Positions 1 through 11,500 of a stretch of DNA of 64,000 nucleotides are shown one piece after another; position 1 is the stretch's first letter; every line of letters begins with the position of its first letter. The position numbers and the translations under genes are program-made. The notes beneath the pieces are model-generated. The model was not told the origin of the DNA, did not search any database, and saw nothing but the letters and a program-made list of their open reading frames with translations. This DNA comes from Struthio camelus (lineage: Eukaryota; Chordata; Aves; Struthioniformes; Struthionidae): assembly GCF_040807025.1 (NCBI RefSeq), contig NC_090952.1, forward strand, positions 29,323,068 to 29,387,067, written 5' to 3'.

Positions 1-410
1 AGAGACGTGTTTCCCTGCTGCTTTACACTTGATCCCCAGGGATGAGTCTAACCAGGCAGTTTCATGCTGCTGATAGTGGAGCGCACTGATCTGGTCAACT
101 CTCAGCAGCCACTGGGGTCAGAGAGAGTGCATTGCATTTTTTTGAAGTACAATGTATTGATGTTTCTGAAACATTTTAAATAATTAGTGTTTTGCAGGAA
201 ATTTGAACTATTGAAGCAAAAAATCTTATTTCCATTTCTAAATCTGAACTAAAGCAAATACCAGTATTCCAGTGACACATATGTACAAGCTTTGACCTGC
301 TCTCATCAGAAGGAAAATACACCTTGTACTAAGCAGGTGTCGTTATTTTTCAGTTCCATCCCACTTTCACAATCTGAATAGTAGCGTTGTGGCACAGAGG
401 TCAGTGGGGT

Positions 411-432
411 AAAAAAAAAAAAAAAAAAAAAA
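411..432. repeat. Poly-A tract (22 A)
   Basis: Uninterrupted run of 22 adenines, a simple repeat. No target-site duplication or SINE body was recognised next to it. Confidence 0.9.
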
Positions 433-1180
433 CCTGCTCATGTTGGCCAGCTGAATCGATATTGTAGGCCATACATGGATTTGGAATGAGGCGTATTAGA
501 CTCACAACTTTTCCCCATTGCCAAGAAATACACAGCTAAAATTGGCAGCTCAGGGATGAGTAATGCACAAACACAGTCCAGAGCGTTGCAAGTGCTCGAG
601 CACTTTCGAAGTGTGTTGGCTAAACTAGTATCTGTTTCCACAGCAACAGAGCAGCGAGAGATCATGTCGTGTCCCTTTGACACAGCTCTTGAATCTGAGT
701 GCCTGGTTAATGTGAACAGAGCTAACTTCCAGCAGTAGTATTCCCTGGCTGTGACGCTGCGGGGCGCAGCAAAGCTTCCTCTTCATCTGATAGCAATGCT
801 GTTGTCATGAGGCTGTTACACCTCCTGGTGCACAAGTGAGCCCTGGGCTGTAGACCTCCAACAGCAGCCTCCACCAAGCCACCTCTGAAGTGCAGCCACA
901 TGGAGGGTGGGCAAGGGGCCTGTGGCGGCCCCAGAGAGCTCTTCTGAGTGATACAAAGGCCTTACAGCATTTCCTCTTCATAGTGAGATGGGAGGTAGAA
1001 GCTGGAGCTGACTGCTTGGAAAAGCGCATGGGAGTGAAAGGAAAACCAGCTTGTTGCTGGTGGAGAGGGTCAGTGAGTGGTTTGAGTGAGGGTCAGTGAG
1101 TTCTCATTAATGATAAGAGTCTGTTAGAGCCAGTACAGTATGATATTTCAAGCTTGTTAAAAAAGTGATCTCATGTATGT

Positions 1181-1242
1181 TAGTAATTAACTGTTAGTTA
1201 ATTACTGGTTAGTAATTAACTGTTAGTAATTAATTCACTGGT
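1181..1242. repeat. Two-copy AT-rich tandem repeat, unit about 29 bp
   Basis: The unit beginning TAGTAATTAACTGTTAGT occurs at 1181 and again at 1210, followed in both copies by TTAATTACTGGT-like sequence. The second copy is slightly altered. Confidence 0.75.
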
Positions 1243-3670
1243 GTAGATCACATGAAAAAAGTGCAACATAATTTCCTGCTCTTGTAGGACATAGGAAAAT
1301 TCTTATACTGCATTTCAAATGATTTCTTGATATCTCCAATGATTACCTCAAAGAACACAGCTTATATTGCCACCATCAAGTTATTAAGCTTTATCGTGGC
1401 TGCATGAGGCGAATAAAAATTCTGCTTCACTTGCTGACAGAGAAATGGAAGCACAGACCAGGAAGATTACTTTATTTTTCTCCCTGTGTGTCTTTAGCAG
1501 CAAAGCCAGAAAAAGAACAGAAGAGTTCAGCGCCACACAGCTGTTAACCTATTAGTCCATAATGACACTCACTTGTAAGGCAAGAAGGCTGCTCAAGAGG
1601 CCAGTTAAGGTACAGCTTCCCCCTTGGGGTCTGGGAGCCATGAAAGCCCAGTCAGGCTCCTGCAGAACCCAGCAGCATCTCACATGGGGCTCAGCATCCC
1701 AGAGGAGGGCTAATCGGTCAGTTCCCTGCAGCAGAGCTAGAGCAGAGGTGCATGTGCTGAATAAAGTGGTGAGTCCTGTCCTGTAATAGGGAAAGTTAAG
1801 AGTGAAAAATATGTCAGATGATACAGAGAGCTGTCATATGTGGTATTTAATGTCCTTCCATTAGTGACGTCTGCCCTTAAATGTTGATATCAAAAGTCAT
1901 ATGATATTTAGTCAACGTAGTGTTCATGGGAAAATGGCAGTATTGGGGACCTGGGGTTTCCTGGTCCAAGAACTGGAAGGTCAGGTCAGATAGGGTCTAG
2001 TATATTTTCATAGACCCACTGCACCCAGCATTTCAAAGTTTTCATTGAGAGACATTTGACCAGCTCTCCCAATGAGAAGGTTGAGAACTATCGAAGATGC
2101 AGTATGAGCGCCGTTTCTACCTCTGGCAGAGTATGATTTTTTTTTGACATTAAAATGACATTGGTCTGTTTGCCTTTTTCTGACTTAACTTCACTGCCTG
2201 GTGTCAGCATGTTTGCTCTTCTGTCACTTTGGTCACATTTTTGGTACATTTTGGTTATCCCTCTGATTTTTTTTGCAACAAAGCCATAAAGCTGTGAACT
2301 CTTGAAATATGCAGGATGCAGAGCACTTTTTTAGGTCACTGGAATAACACTCAACGTGTCAGAAGACTTTTGACCAGTAACCTCTTGAGGAAACGATCAT
2401 CTACATTGGCTAGCCCATATAAACAAAATTGCTTAAAAAGGGGCACACAGCTAGGCTCTCCCAAGAAGAGGAGGAGGAAATGATCGACTGTTTTATCTTG
2501 CATGTCTACTTAACCCAAAGGCAGAACAATTTATTCTTCCTCCACTAAATATACAAATCAAGTCAGGTATACTAAATGTGAGAATATGTCAATTAACTGT
2601 CTGCCCCATTCCCTCAGTAAGGTGCCGCTTGTGTGGCCATCATCTCAGTGGTGTGCTTCCAAGGATGTGTGACCGGCTGGGTCACACAGACTTTGGCTGA
2701 GGGCTTGGACGGCCATTTTCTAGTTTGTCTGGGGTCTATTTTAGGTCAGGCAACTGGACCTCCGTGCAACTGACAATCTCAGTATTTTATTTGGAGACTG
2801 AGTATGAGGAATAACTTGTGTCTTGTAGTCACAGCATTTCACAGGAAACCCAAGTCTCTACCTTGGTTGTGAGACCTTCACTGATAGGCCAGTGGCTGCT
2901 GGAAGAAGTGTCAATGAAAAGGTCACCAGACTCCTCTGGAGAAATGCAATGGGTGGACACAAGCACGGCTTCTTGGAGGGCATGCTTGCCATCATTCAGA
3001 AATAGTCTTGAAACCATTCCTAACGATCAGAAGAAAACATACACCAAAACATTTTCTCTACCAGCTGAGAATGAAATCCTGACTGCCTAATTTTTCCCCT
3101 GTTTATTCTGGGTAAATTGTCTGGCTACACTACACTTATTTTATGTACGCTGTTGGTATTCCTAACCAAGTTGTACCACAGAGGAAACTGCAGTTCTGGG
3201 GAGACCAGAATGATTCCTTTACCTGCAGTAAGGTTTTTATGTGCCGTGGGATCCTTGGGAACAGAAGACATTGTCACTTGCAAGGTATTATTGCAATGCC
3301 ATTCAAGATGGTACCACAATGTCCCTGGCCCAATGATGCCTCAGGTCTCCTGCATGCCTGCTGTGTTGGTTCAAGTGGCCTCTGCAGCTGACAGCCGCCC
3401 AGGGTTTCCCACCACACCCACCCTCTCTTCCTTCCCAAAGATACTGCATGACGGCTGCTTTACTGTATCATGTTTTGTAAGAACATTTTATCCTACTAAG
3501 GCACCTCTGAAAGCCAGATGTTCCCTCTCAGTATGGACTCTCCTTTTTTAAAACAAACATATTTGAGCTGGTGTTATTTTTATTCAGTTCTCTCTGTGAA
3601 AAACCCTAAAACAGATTTAGATCTTTACTTGGCAAGGTCAAATCAGGGAATGAGGGAGAAATTGCCATCC

Positions 3671-3703
3671 ATCTCTCTCTCTGTCTATATATATATATAT
3701 ATA
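3671..3703. repeat. (TC)n/(TA)n microsatellite
   Basis: Short TC repeats run directly into an alternating TA tract ending ATACATG. This is a compound dinucleotide microsatellite. Confidence 0.9.
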
Positions 3704-4284
3704 CATGTAAACAAAGAAGCTACTTAAAAGAATGTTACTGATGTTGCAAAGCTGGGCGTTCAGGCTATAGGAAATGACTTAATTAAATTGTTCTTGCGAC
3801 CCCACTCCAACTTTGAGCTATTTCATCATATACTTTTTTTTTCACAAGGTCATCTGTGCTTCAGAGTGCACAGATGAACCTGCTCAGGCAGTGAATCAGG
3901 GATCTGTATTGCAGTGAGCTCTTGCCTGTAGGATTCCCTGGACCTTTGTTGCAGAAGTCAAAGGTGTCTTGGAAACGAGATGGGACATGAGTAAGCGTGT
4001 GCGATGCCTCTCTGGCAACTGGATTCCTCACCAGCCTCTGCCACAGTTTCCTTTCCGAAGCTTGGTAAATCACTTCCATCAACTTTTGAAGTGGTCACAG
4101 GTCATCACCTTTTCTTAATTTTCTGAATTCCTGACATAAATCCCAGATTTATAGACATGAGGAACCCTTTCAGCTTCAGCAAAAAAGAGCAGGAACCGTG
4201 CCTCAAACAAACAATGCCCCCGGCCAACCTTTCTGTCTGCTCAGAAAGTTCAGATCCAATGTGTTGAAGACCCAAATTAACAAA

Positions 4285-4400
4285 TCACTTTGTTCTTGGG
4301 CTTTCCCTCAGTGAAACTGGGATAATACCTTCCTCTGACATCCTAAGAACATTGTGACAATGTGGTTAATATTTAAGGTACTGAGCTCTAATAACATAAT
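4285..4400 (+). repeat. MIR/core-SINE-like relic
   Basis: The order CCCTCAGTGAAACTGGGATAATACC, followed by a GTGACAATGTGGTTAA-type stretch and GGTACTGAGC, resembles the MIR core (cctcagttt...aaatggggataat...). It is diverged and was recognised by eye only. Confidence 0.45.
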
Positions 4401-5004
4401 GTGCTCAGAGTATTAATGAGCTCGCATGCAACAGGCACATTCTGCATTCAGCACAGAGTTTGAATGGTTTACAGTTAATAAAAATAACTCTCTTTCTCTA
4501 AGGGACCTCTCCTCAACCAGCAATGCTGATTTCTCTTATTCTTAGGTTGCTCCGTACTTCAATATGTTCAGAAGTTGAGAAGTCGATAATTCTCAGAATA
4601 CTCTCAACTTTTTGCTCTAACACAGGCACATGCTGAAATTAGAAATGAGCTGTGCAACAGATTCTCCCGTACTTACTAAGCATGAGCTCTTTGTTTAAGG
4701 ATCTGTCTCCCAGGTTAAAATCTGGCATTTTTCTCCAGCACAAAATTCATTTAGCAAATAAAGAGAGACCTGTGACCTTCATGGGTTTATGTTGACTTGG
4801 ATGCTTACCATGTCTCACTGACAAGTCTCACCATTATAGTCACCTCATTTGTGTGTCAGACAAGACTTTGTGGCTAAGACTGTTAAAAATAGATGAGTGT
4901 CTTGAGGTTACATAACCTGGAGAAGGGCTTAATAACAGTCTATTTGCTGAATCTGAAAGTCATGGAAATTCAAGATAAAGAAAAATCTATTAGGTATTCT
5001 CATC

Positions 5005-5215
5005 CATTCCTTCAGACCATAAAATATTGCTCCAACAGTATTGTATGCTGTCCATAACTTTGTCCAGTCCAGTTTTAAATGGGATTTCCATACCTTTCCT
5101 TAGAAGACTGTTCCACTGTCTACGAGACGTCAGTGCTAGGAAAATTTTCCTGACCTTCAGCCTGCGTTTTTTCTCTGCCCAGTTTCATACTTTGAACTTT
5201 GGCTGTGAAAACGGG
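5005..5215 (+). mobile_element. CR1-type LINE 3' fragment
   Basis: The run TGTCCAGTCCAGTTTTAAAT, then GGATTTCCATACCTTTCCTTAG, AAGACTGTTCCACTG and CCCAGTTTCATAC follows the order of the conserved CR1 3' region (tgtccagcc..., cttccac..., ttggaagactgttccac..., ctcagtttcat). It is old and truncated, with no reverse-transcriptase ORF. It lies just upstream of the first recognised ARHGAP20-like exon. Confidence 0.65.
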
Positions 5216-5440
5216 AAGCATTTCCAGTTAGGAAAGTCTTGAGTGTCCCACATAAATGTGAGAGTCGACAAGTGTTTTAATAGTAAGGAAAGGAAGGAAG
5301 TGTCTCTGAGAGCACAGATTGTGGCCTTCAGTGGTGAGATTCAGTGTATGTGAACAGATAAAAAGAGAACTTGTAGAGTGCGATAAGCAAGGCTGCTTCC
5401 CAGGTGGCCACACTAACTGGAATGTATTTTTCTCTTACAG

Positions 5441-5523
5441 AAAATGAAGCCCATAGTCCAAAGAAGACGATCTACCCCTTCTGCCATTACTAAAGCTCTC
5501 AGCAAGTCAAAATACCATTCCAG
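5441..5523 (+). CDS. ARHGAP20: ARHGAP20-like, first recognised coding exon
   Basis: Acceptor TCTCTTACAG, donor GTATAC. It encodes MKPIVQRRRSTPSAI and following residues, matching the MKTLAERRRSAPS region of ARHGAP20. It ends with two bases of an Arg codon. The ATG at 5444 is the best available start if the upstream exon is non-coding. Confidence 0.8.
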
Positions 5524-8500
5524 GTATACCTTTTTGACCCCTTATTTTCACCTCTCTGCATATACAGACCAAACTCAAACTGCTTTTCTAATTCAGTTCA
5601 CAATATCGAGGGTGATTTTTGTGCGGACATTTTGTGTGGAAGATTTTCTCTTTTGCTGGAACATGCTTTAAAAATGTAGTACAGAGAATGTATAGCGCCA
5701 GACAATGATCTCTGTTACAGTGATGTAAACCAGAATAACTCCAGTGAACTTAGTGGAGTTACTCTGGGTTTGTAGCTTTGTAGCAGAGATAAGAATCTAA
5801 CCCTTGTGGAAAAACAGCCGTAGTGAAGGTGAACTCTGTGTGCCACTAGCTGCGCACTCGATGCTATTTCGTTAGCCATAGCAGTCTGGTTCGAGAGGCC
5901 AAGAGTAGGTTGCCAGTGACAAGACATTGCTGTTCCCCACGGTACGAGAGGCCTTCAGGGAAAATGGGGTGGAGACATCTGCAAGGTTAGCTGATTATTT
6001 TAGAAACAGAATTAGGTCTATGTGTTTGATGCCCGTCACATCCAGGTATAAATACACCTGAACAGTATTGCACAGCGCAGAGACAGCCAGGTAAAATCAG
6101 GGACTACAAACAGCATACAGGTTTCTATGGTGTGTTTCTCTGTTGTTGTAGTTGGGATAAATTAGCTCTTACACTTCTCTTATTTATCTAAGTGGGGTGA
6201 TTGCACTGGCAGCGCAGGCATCATCTGTGCAGCCCCAAGAGCAGCGCTGGGACTGGCTGATGAAGAGCCCTTCCTCCATCCCTTGCAGTGCGGAGCCATT
6301 TCCTGCATCAGGGTATGAAATGCTCTGTACAGGCCAAGTGTAACTGAGTAACAGATCTTCCAGTTTTCCTGACAGCTCTCCTGGCTTTTCTGTCATGTGC
6401 CCTCATCACCATCAGCCCATTAACTCAGCAAAACTTTCAAGCAGAGCCATGTTCAGAGCTTGCAAGGCCGTAGTGTGGCTCTGTCTGTGCTGTCATGCTT
6501 GGTCTCCAGGTAAGAAGAGGACCCAGTCTCCTGAATTGTCAGCCGGGAGTTTTTCCCCAAATTCACCCTCAGCTGGAAGCCCACACTGCCTCCCTTTCGC
6601 TCGGGCAGGGCACTGTGCCTGCCAGGAAGCCGGTGTGCTCCTGCCTGGCAGGAGCGAAGAGCCCCAGCTCACAGGCACAAAATCCAGGGCACTTACAGAG
6701 ATGCAGTGACTGGGTCACTCATCATCACCTACACAAATGCATGCACTGTTGGGGAGGCCACACCTCCTGAAAAGAATAAGAGATTTTCCTTTAAATATAT
6801 ATATGGAGATATATCCCCTTTGCCTGCAAACAGCAGAAACAGCACTATTCCGGCTCCTCTTGCTGGACTGCAAAGGAGACAAGCTTCCCTGTGTCATTCT
6901 TGCTGGGCAGTCAATGAATGTTTAGCTGATGGATTCATTGCTGTTTAGTCTACCATCTCACCAGCAATGGGCAATGGTATGAGAAACAGAAACAGAGGTG
7001 CCCCAAGAAATGAAACAACTGATGTCAGAGGAAAGAGAGACAGAAACAAACTTTGGAGACAGAAGCAGCCCAGTACAAACCGTTACGTGAAGGGCTCCTC
7101 TGTGCTGGGACATCAGTGCCAGCAGCATGTGGCTGCGGGTGAGAAGCAGAATTGGGAAGTGTCAAAATAGAGGACCTTGGTGAAGAGAAGCCCTATATGG
7201 GTCTGCCTGTGCTCTGCCAACCTCGGTTGGTTTGGGTGAGGGCAGAGTCAGACCCTGGGCTCTGACTGCAATAAGGGACTGGGATTTACTTTAAATTAAA
7301 GGGAAAGAGGCTGTAAACTACCCTCAGCAAAGAAGGATCTGGAAGGAGCTGTTCCAGGGAGAGGAAGGTCAGGCAGTAATACTGCAGTACTCTCAACAAC
7401 TGCCACAGGCCTTGTTGAGAGAATGACAGCCCTGGGACAAAAATACCTGCCTTCAGAGCAGGTGCAGGACAGCAAAGGTGTATCAGGAAGGTGCAGCAGG
7501 ACACAGGCATGGTATGGCACTCACTGCCTCTCGTAGCGACGCTGCAGCTGCTTCCATCCCACGGCTGGGAACCGTGTTTGGGGGGAACAGGGAGTGCTAA
7601 GGAGTCTGCCGGCTCTCTATTAGCACCATGTAGCACGGCGTCAGTTCTGGTGATTTGACGGGAGAACTACTAGGACCTGGCCCTACTCCAGGAGACTCAT
7701 GTCCCCTGTCAAATGACAGCAGCTTTTCCTCACTACCAGCTTGCGCAGACGGGTTAAGTGGTGACTGTGATGGGAAAAGCTCCTTCTCTTGCCCGCAGCT
7801 CTGGAGCCATCCAGTGCTCTGTTGATTTTCATTCCTTCAGATACATAAAGCATCAGGAGTGTTGACAGATAGAGTCAAGTACAGACATGCCAGACCTGCA
7901 AATCTTCTGCTGAAATATCAAGTGCTAGCCATGAGCCAAGCTCCTTGGTCCTTTGGTGGGGGCCAAGCCCTCTTCAATTCCATCGCCTCTTCCTCCTGCA
8001 GCACCGTGTAACTATTAGACACAGAGAAGGGCATCCCATGCTCCTATCTGCCTTGATCTGATAATGATCTTATAAATAACATTTCCTGAGGGATTTGTTT
8101 AGCTTGTTTTGTTTTTCTTTATAAGAAAAAGATGACAGCATTGGCCTGATTTGCATTTTAGTCCTGACCAGCCCTCCTAAATAGCACCCCTTTTTTGTGA
8201 CCTCATAGGTAATTGCTGCCGGGTACATCCTGCTTTTCTGAAACGTCCATTCAGGAGCCAATCTCGTAGGAGCGTTCAAAACAAAGGGCAGAATTTGTTT
8301 TCGCTGTGTTGTCTTCTGACCAAGTGATGTGGCTTCTTTGCCATTCTTCCCCACCCCCAACTTGCACTTTAAAAAAAAAAAAAAAGGAAAGAAGAGAAAC
8401 AAATTCTTGACTTTATTTGGCTGGAGAATATCCTTGTGAAGGAGGGGAGCTTTAAACGTTTTTCATTATGGATTGCTCTGAAGGGAGCTGGTATGATGCC

Positions 8501-11500
8501 ATCTTTGCTTAGGCCGCCAGAGTATTGGTGAAATTTTTTGCTCTCCTGCTGTTGTGTTTACAAAGCTGTGTAACTCCTTCAGTACTAGGAAATCCACTGC
8601 CAAGCTTGAGCGCTGCTGTGGCTGCCACTGCTTGAGTGACGCACATGGGAAGCTTTTAACAGCAAGTTTAAAGGTGGTTTTTGTTTTTTTTTCTCATTTG
8701 TGGTGGCAACGACTGTGGAAGCCAAGAATGCACTTGCTGGTGGTGGAGGAGGGAAGAGTGGATTTCTGCCTGGGAGAGTGCAGGTGTTTCTGTGACTGGA
8801 GGATGATTTTTCAAAAGCAGCTAATGAATAGCTTTCACCTCTGTCCCGTGAAATCAGAGAGGCTTATTTCTGGGGCCAGTGGAAATTGAGTTGGGCTAGC
8901 AATGTTGACAATACACTTAAAGCTCATGTGATTTTTTCATTTGTTAGTGTTGAGACTTCACTCAGACTAGAGTAGTGTTGCTGAGGGGTGGAGGAAAGGC
9001 AGGTACCTGTCCACCCGCGCCCTTGCCTGCAGACAAGATACGCGTTGTTGTTGTTGTGTATGCGTAGAGACAGGAGGAGCTCTGTTTCTTTCTGTCTACT
9101 TAAATCTAAAGCCATTCCTGAGAGATTAGCAAATCCACTCAGGGCCAGGCACACAAAGGAGGTCTCTCAACAAAGAACTATTGCTTATTTATTCAGTGCA
9201 ATCCCACCTCCAAAGCACGGGTGGACCCAGGACGTGGCAGTGTGGACCTGTCGTACTGCCAGGGCCGCAGAGCAAGCCAGGGAGCAGAGCGGGGCTGGCA
9301 GGGCAGGACACCCCCAGGAGCGCTGCTGAGGGTGCTGGGAGGAGAGCGGGCAGATGAGCACCTGTCCCAGCTGGGCAGAGCACAGAGAGAGGATCTGGTT
9401 TGATCCCAGTGACCACTTGTTGACTTCAATCAACATGCATCAGTCATAATTTTTTTGGGAAATGGTCAGCACCTAAATCAGTCTTAGTAGAAACACAAGT
9501 TGCTGGATTTCAGCCAGGCAAACCAGAATCAGATGTCTGGAATTAGATGAATACTTGCAGTTCATTTTCTTTGCACTAGAGCCCTTGCATTGACGAGCAG
9601 TTCAATACAGACAGAAAAGATGGGTAGAAATGACAAAGCCAGTCTCCATTAGGTTTCCCTCCCTGCTCCGTGCTGAGTGGTGCCACGAGCCAGGGATTGC
9701 CAGTCATGTTCCATCTTCTTTTTGAGTCGCAACTTATATGCCTTTGTAAGGAATAAGTGTTTTGCTTGAGTGAGAAATGACTCAAAAATGAATATTTCAG
9801 TGGCTTAACCCCTCCGGATTTGGTGTAGGCATTCATATTGGCTTGAGGCTGATGAAATTAATTGGGGAGAGGCAGGCAAGTGCTGTTCATAGTTGAGAGC
9901 AATAGGGGCGGTACTGGGAGAAGCACTACACTATCAAGCTATTCCAAAATGAAGTCATATGTGTCCAGTGTTAGTCATGAACCCATATGGGAAAGGCTTA
10001 CTGACAAAATCATATGATTTTTCTTCCTCTTCCAGGGAAACTACCCTCTCCTCTTCCCATTCGGACAATGGGCTGCCGAGTGGGGTGTGCAGCAGCCCAG
10101 GCTCTACTTTCATCCTGGACGAGCGAGTACAGCTAACCATGGGCCTGCAGACCCAGGAGAGACACTTGATCTTGTTCAATGATGTGCTGATCATAGCCAA
10201 GTCCAAGTAAGGAATTCACACTCGCTCATTTTCCCATTACCTCCAGTTGACGCTGGACTCAGCTATTTGTGGAGCAGGCCCCAGAACAACCCATCTTTTC
10301 AAACTTGGCTCTAAAATGTGGCATCCCCTCCCTCTCACCTCAAGAAATTCCTCTTGGTATTAATGTTTCACAACATCTTCCTGAAGGAAAAGGTTATCTA
10401 AGTGATTTTGCCCTTTTACTTATGTGATTTCTTGAAGAAATAGCGTGAGGGCAGGAGGCACTGAGTACAGAAAACCAATTCCTGGTCTGGCTACTTCTGC
10501 CAGGGTTTCATGTAACACATAAGGGAACAGCTTGGGTGACTTCGGTTATTAGAAAGACAGCATAGTCAGTAATTAGCCTGATCACCATCTGCCTGCATGT
10601 GGCTCTAGTGAATCACACTGCCCAAAGCCGCAGCTGTCCCACTGCAGCCGCCAACCCCAAAATCAACTTGCAAAGCCTTTTGGTAGTGCCTGCACATGCC
10701 CAGACATTTAGTTTTTGTGGGCTGTTGCCGTTGCTACATCTGCGTGACTGGCAGGTGGTGTGACCAGATTGTGGTGATCTAGATGTTAAGGTCTGGCCTA
10801 AGAAATACGTAATTTGAATTGCAGATCCTCCTCCAGCCTGAAGCTGAAAAAGCAGGTGCACCTGAGTGAAATGTGGACCAGCACTTGTCTCAGCGAAGTA
10901 ACAGAGAAAAAGATGAGTCCTGAGAATTCATTTGTCATTGGCTGGCCTACCACCAACTACGTTGTCACCTTCAGGTATCACATCAGACACCAGTCCTCCG
11001 TTTGCAGCCTGGCAGCTGCCCAAGTCCAGCAGAACATCCTGGAACAGCACATTCAAATGTGCCGTAGCAAACCAGCTGTGCCTTTATGTAACCTACAAGT
11101 ATGTTGTTTCAGCAACTGCCAGCAGTCGCTTCTGTACAAGATTAACCCTAGTTTGAGAATTTTTCGTTATGAAGAACAGGTTAGTTATGCCAATGGAAAA
11201 TGCCAGATGGCCTCGTGCCAGGATTGAATCCGTTATCCACCACTAGTATGGCATGGGCAGCTCCTAGGCAAACCTTCCTCTTGCAGTTATCTGCCAGGCT
11301 GTCTTCAGCCTGCAGCAACAGCTTGTAAAGATGGAGAAGTTCTTCAGGATGGGTCTGCACAAGCAGCACAGTCCAGGACTTGCTTAGTCTTTGCTAACCC
11401 CTAAGATAGAAAGGTGGGAGAGCATGGAACAGGCTAGATATCAGCCACATCATGTCCAAATGCCGTATAAAAGGCATTTGTTGTGCCGGAGCTAATAAGG

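Larger units (their letters stand above)
1..5440. other. Upstream / 5' intron region of the ARHGAP20-like gene, no exon recognised
   Basis: No open frame here resembles a known protein. The stretch should be 5' flank or first intron of the ARHGAP20-like gene, whose first recognised coding exon starts at 5441. It contains a 22-base A run, a 29-bp tandem repeat, a (TA)n microsatellite, a MIR-like relic and a CR1-like relic, listed separately. An N-terminal exon may lie here unseen or left of the window. Confidence 0.6.

Noticed and set aside
411..432. Poly-A run as the tail of a processed retrocopy
   Set aside because: No coding or SINE body recognised upstream and no flanking target-site duplication seen.
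2818..3090. 90-codon open frame as an N-terminal RhoGAP exon
   Set aside because: No similarity to known ARHGAP20 N-termini and no suitable donor linking to 5441.
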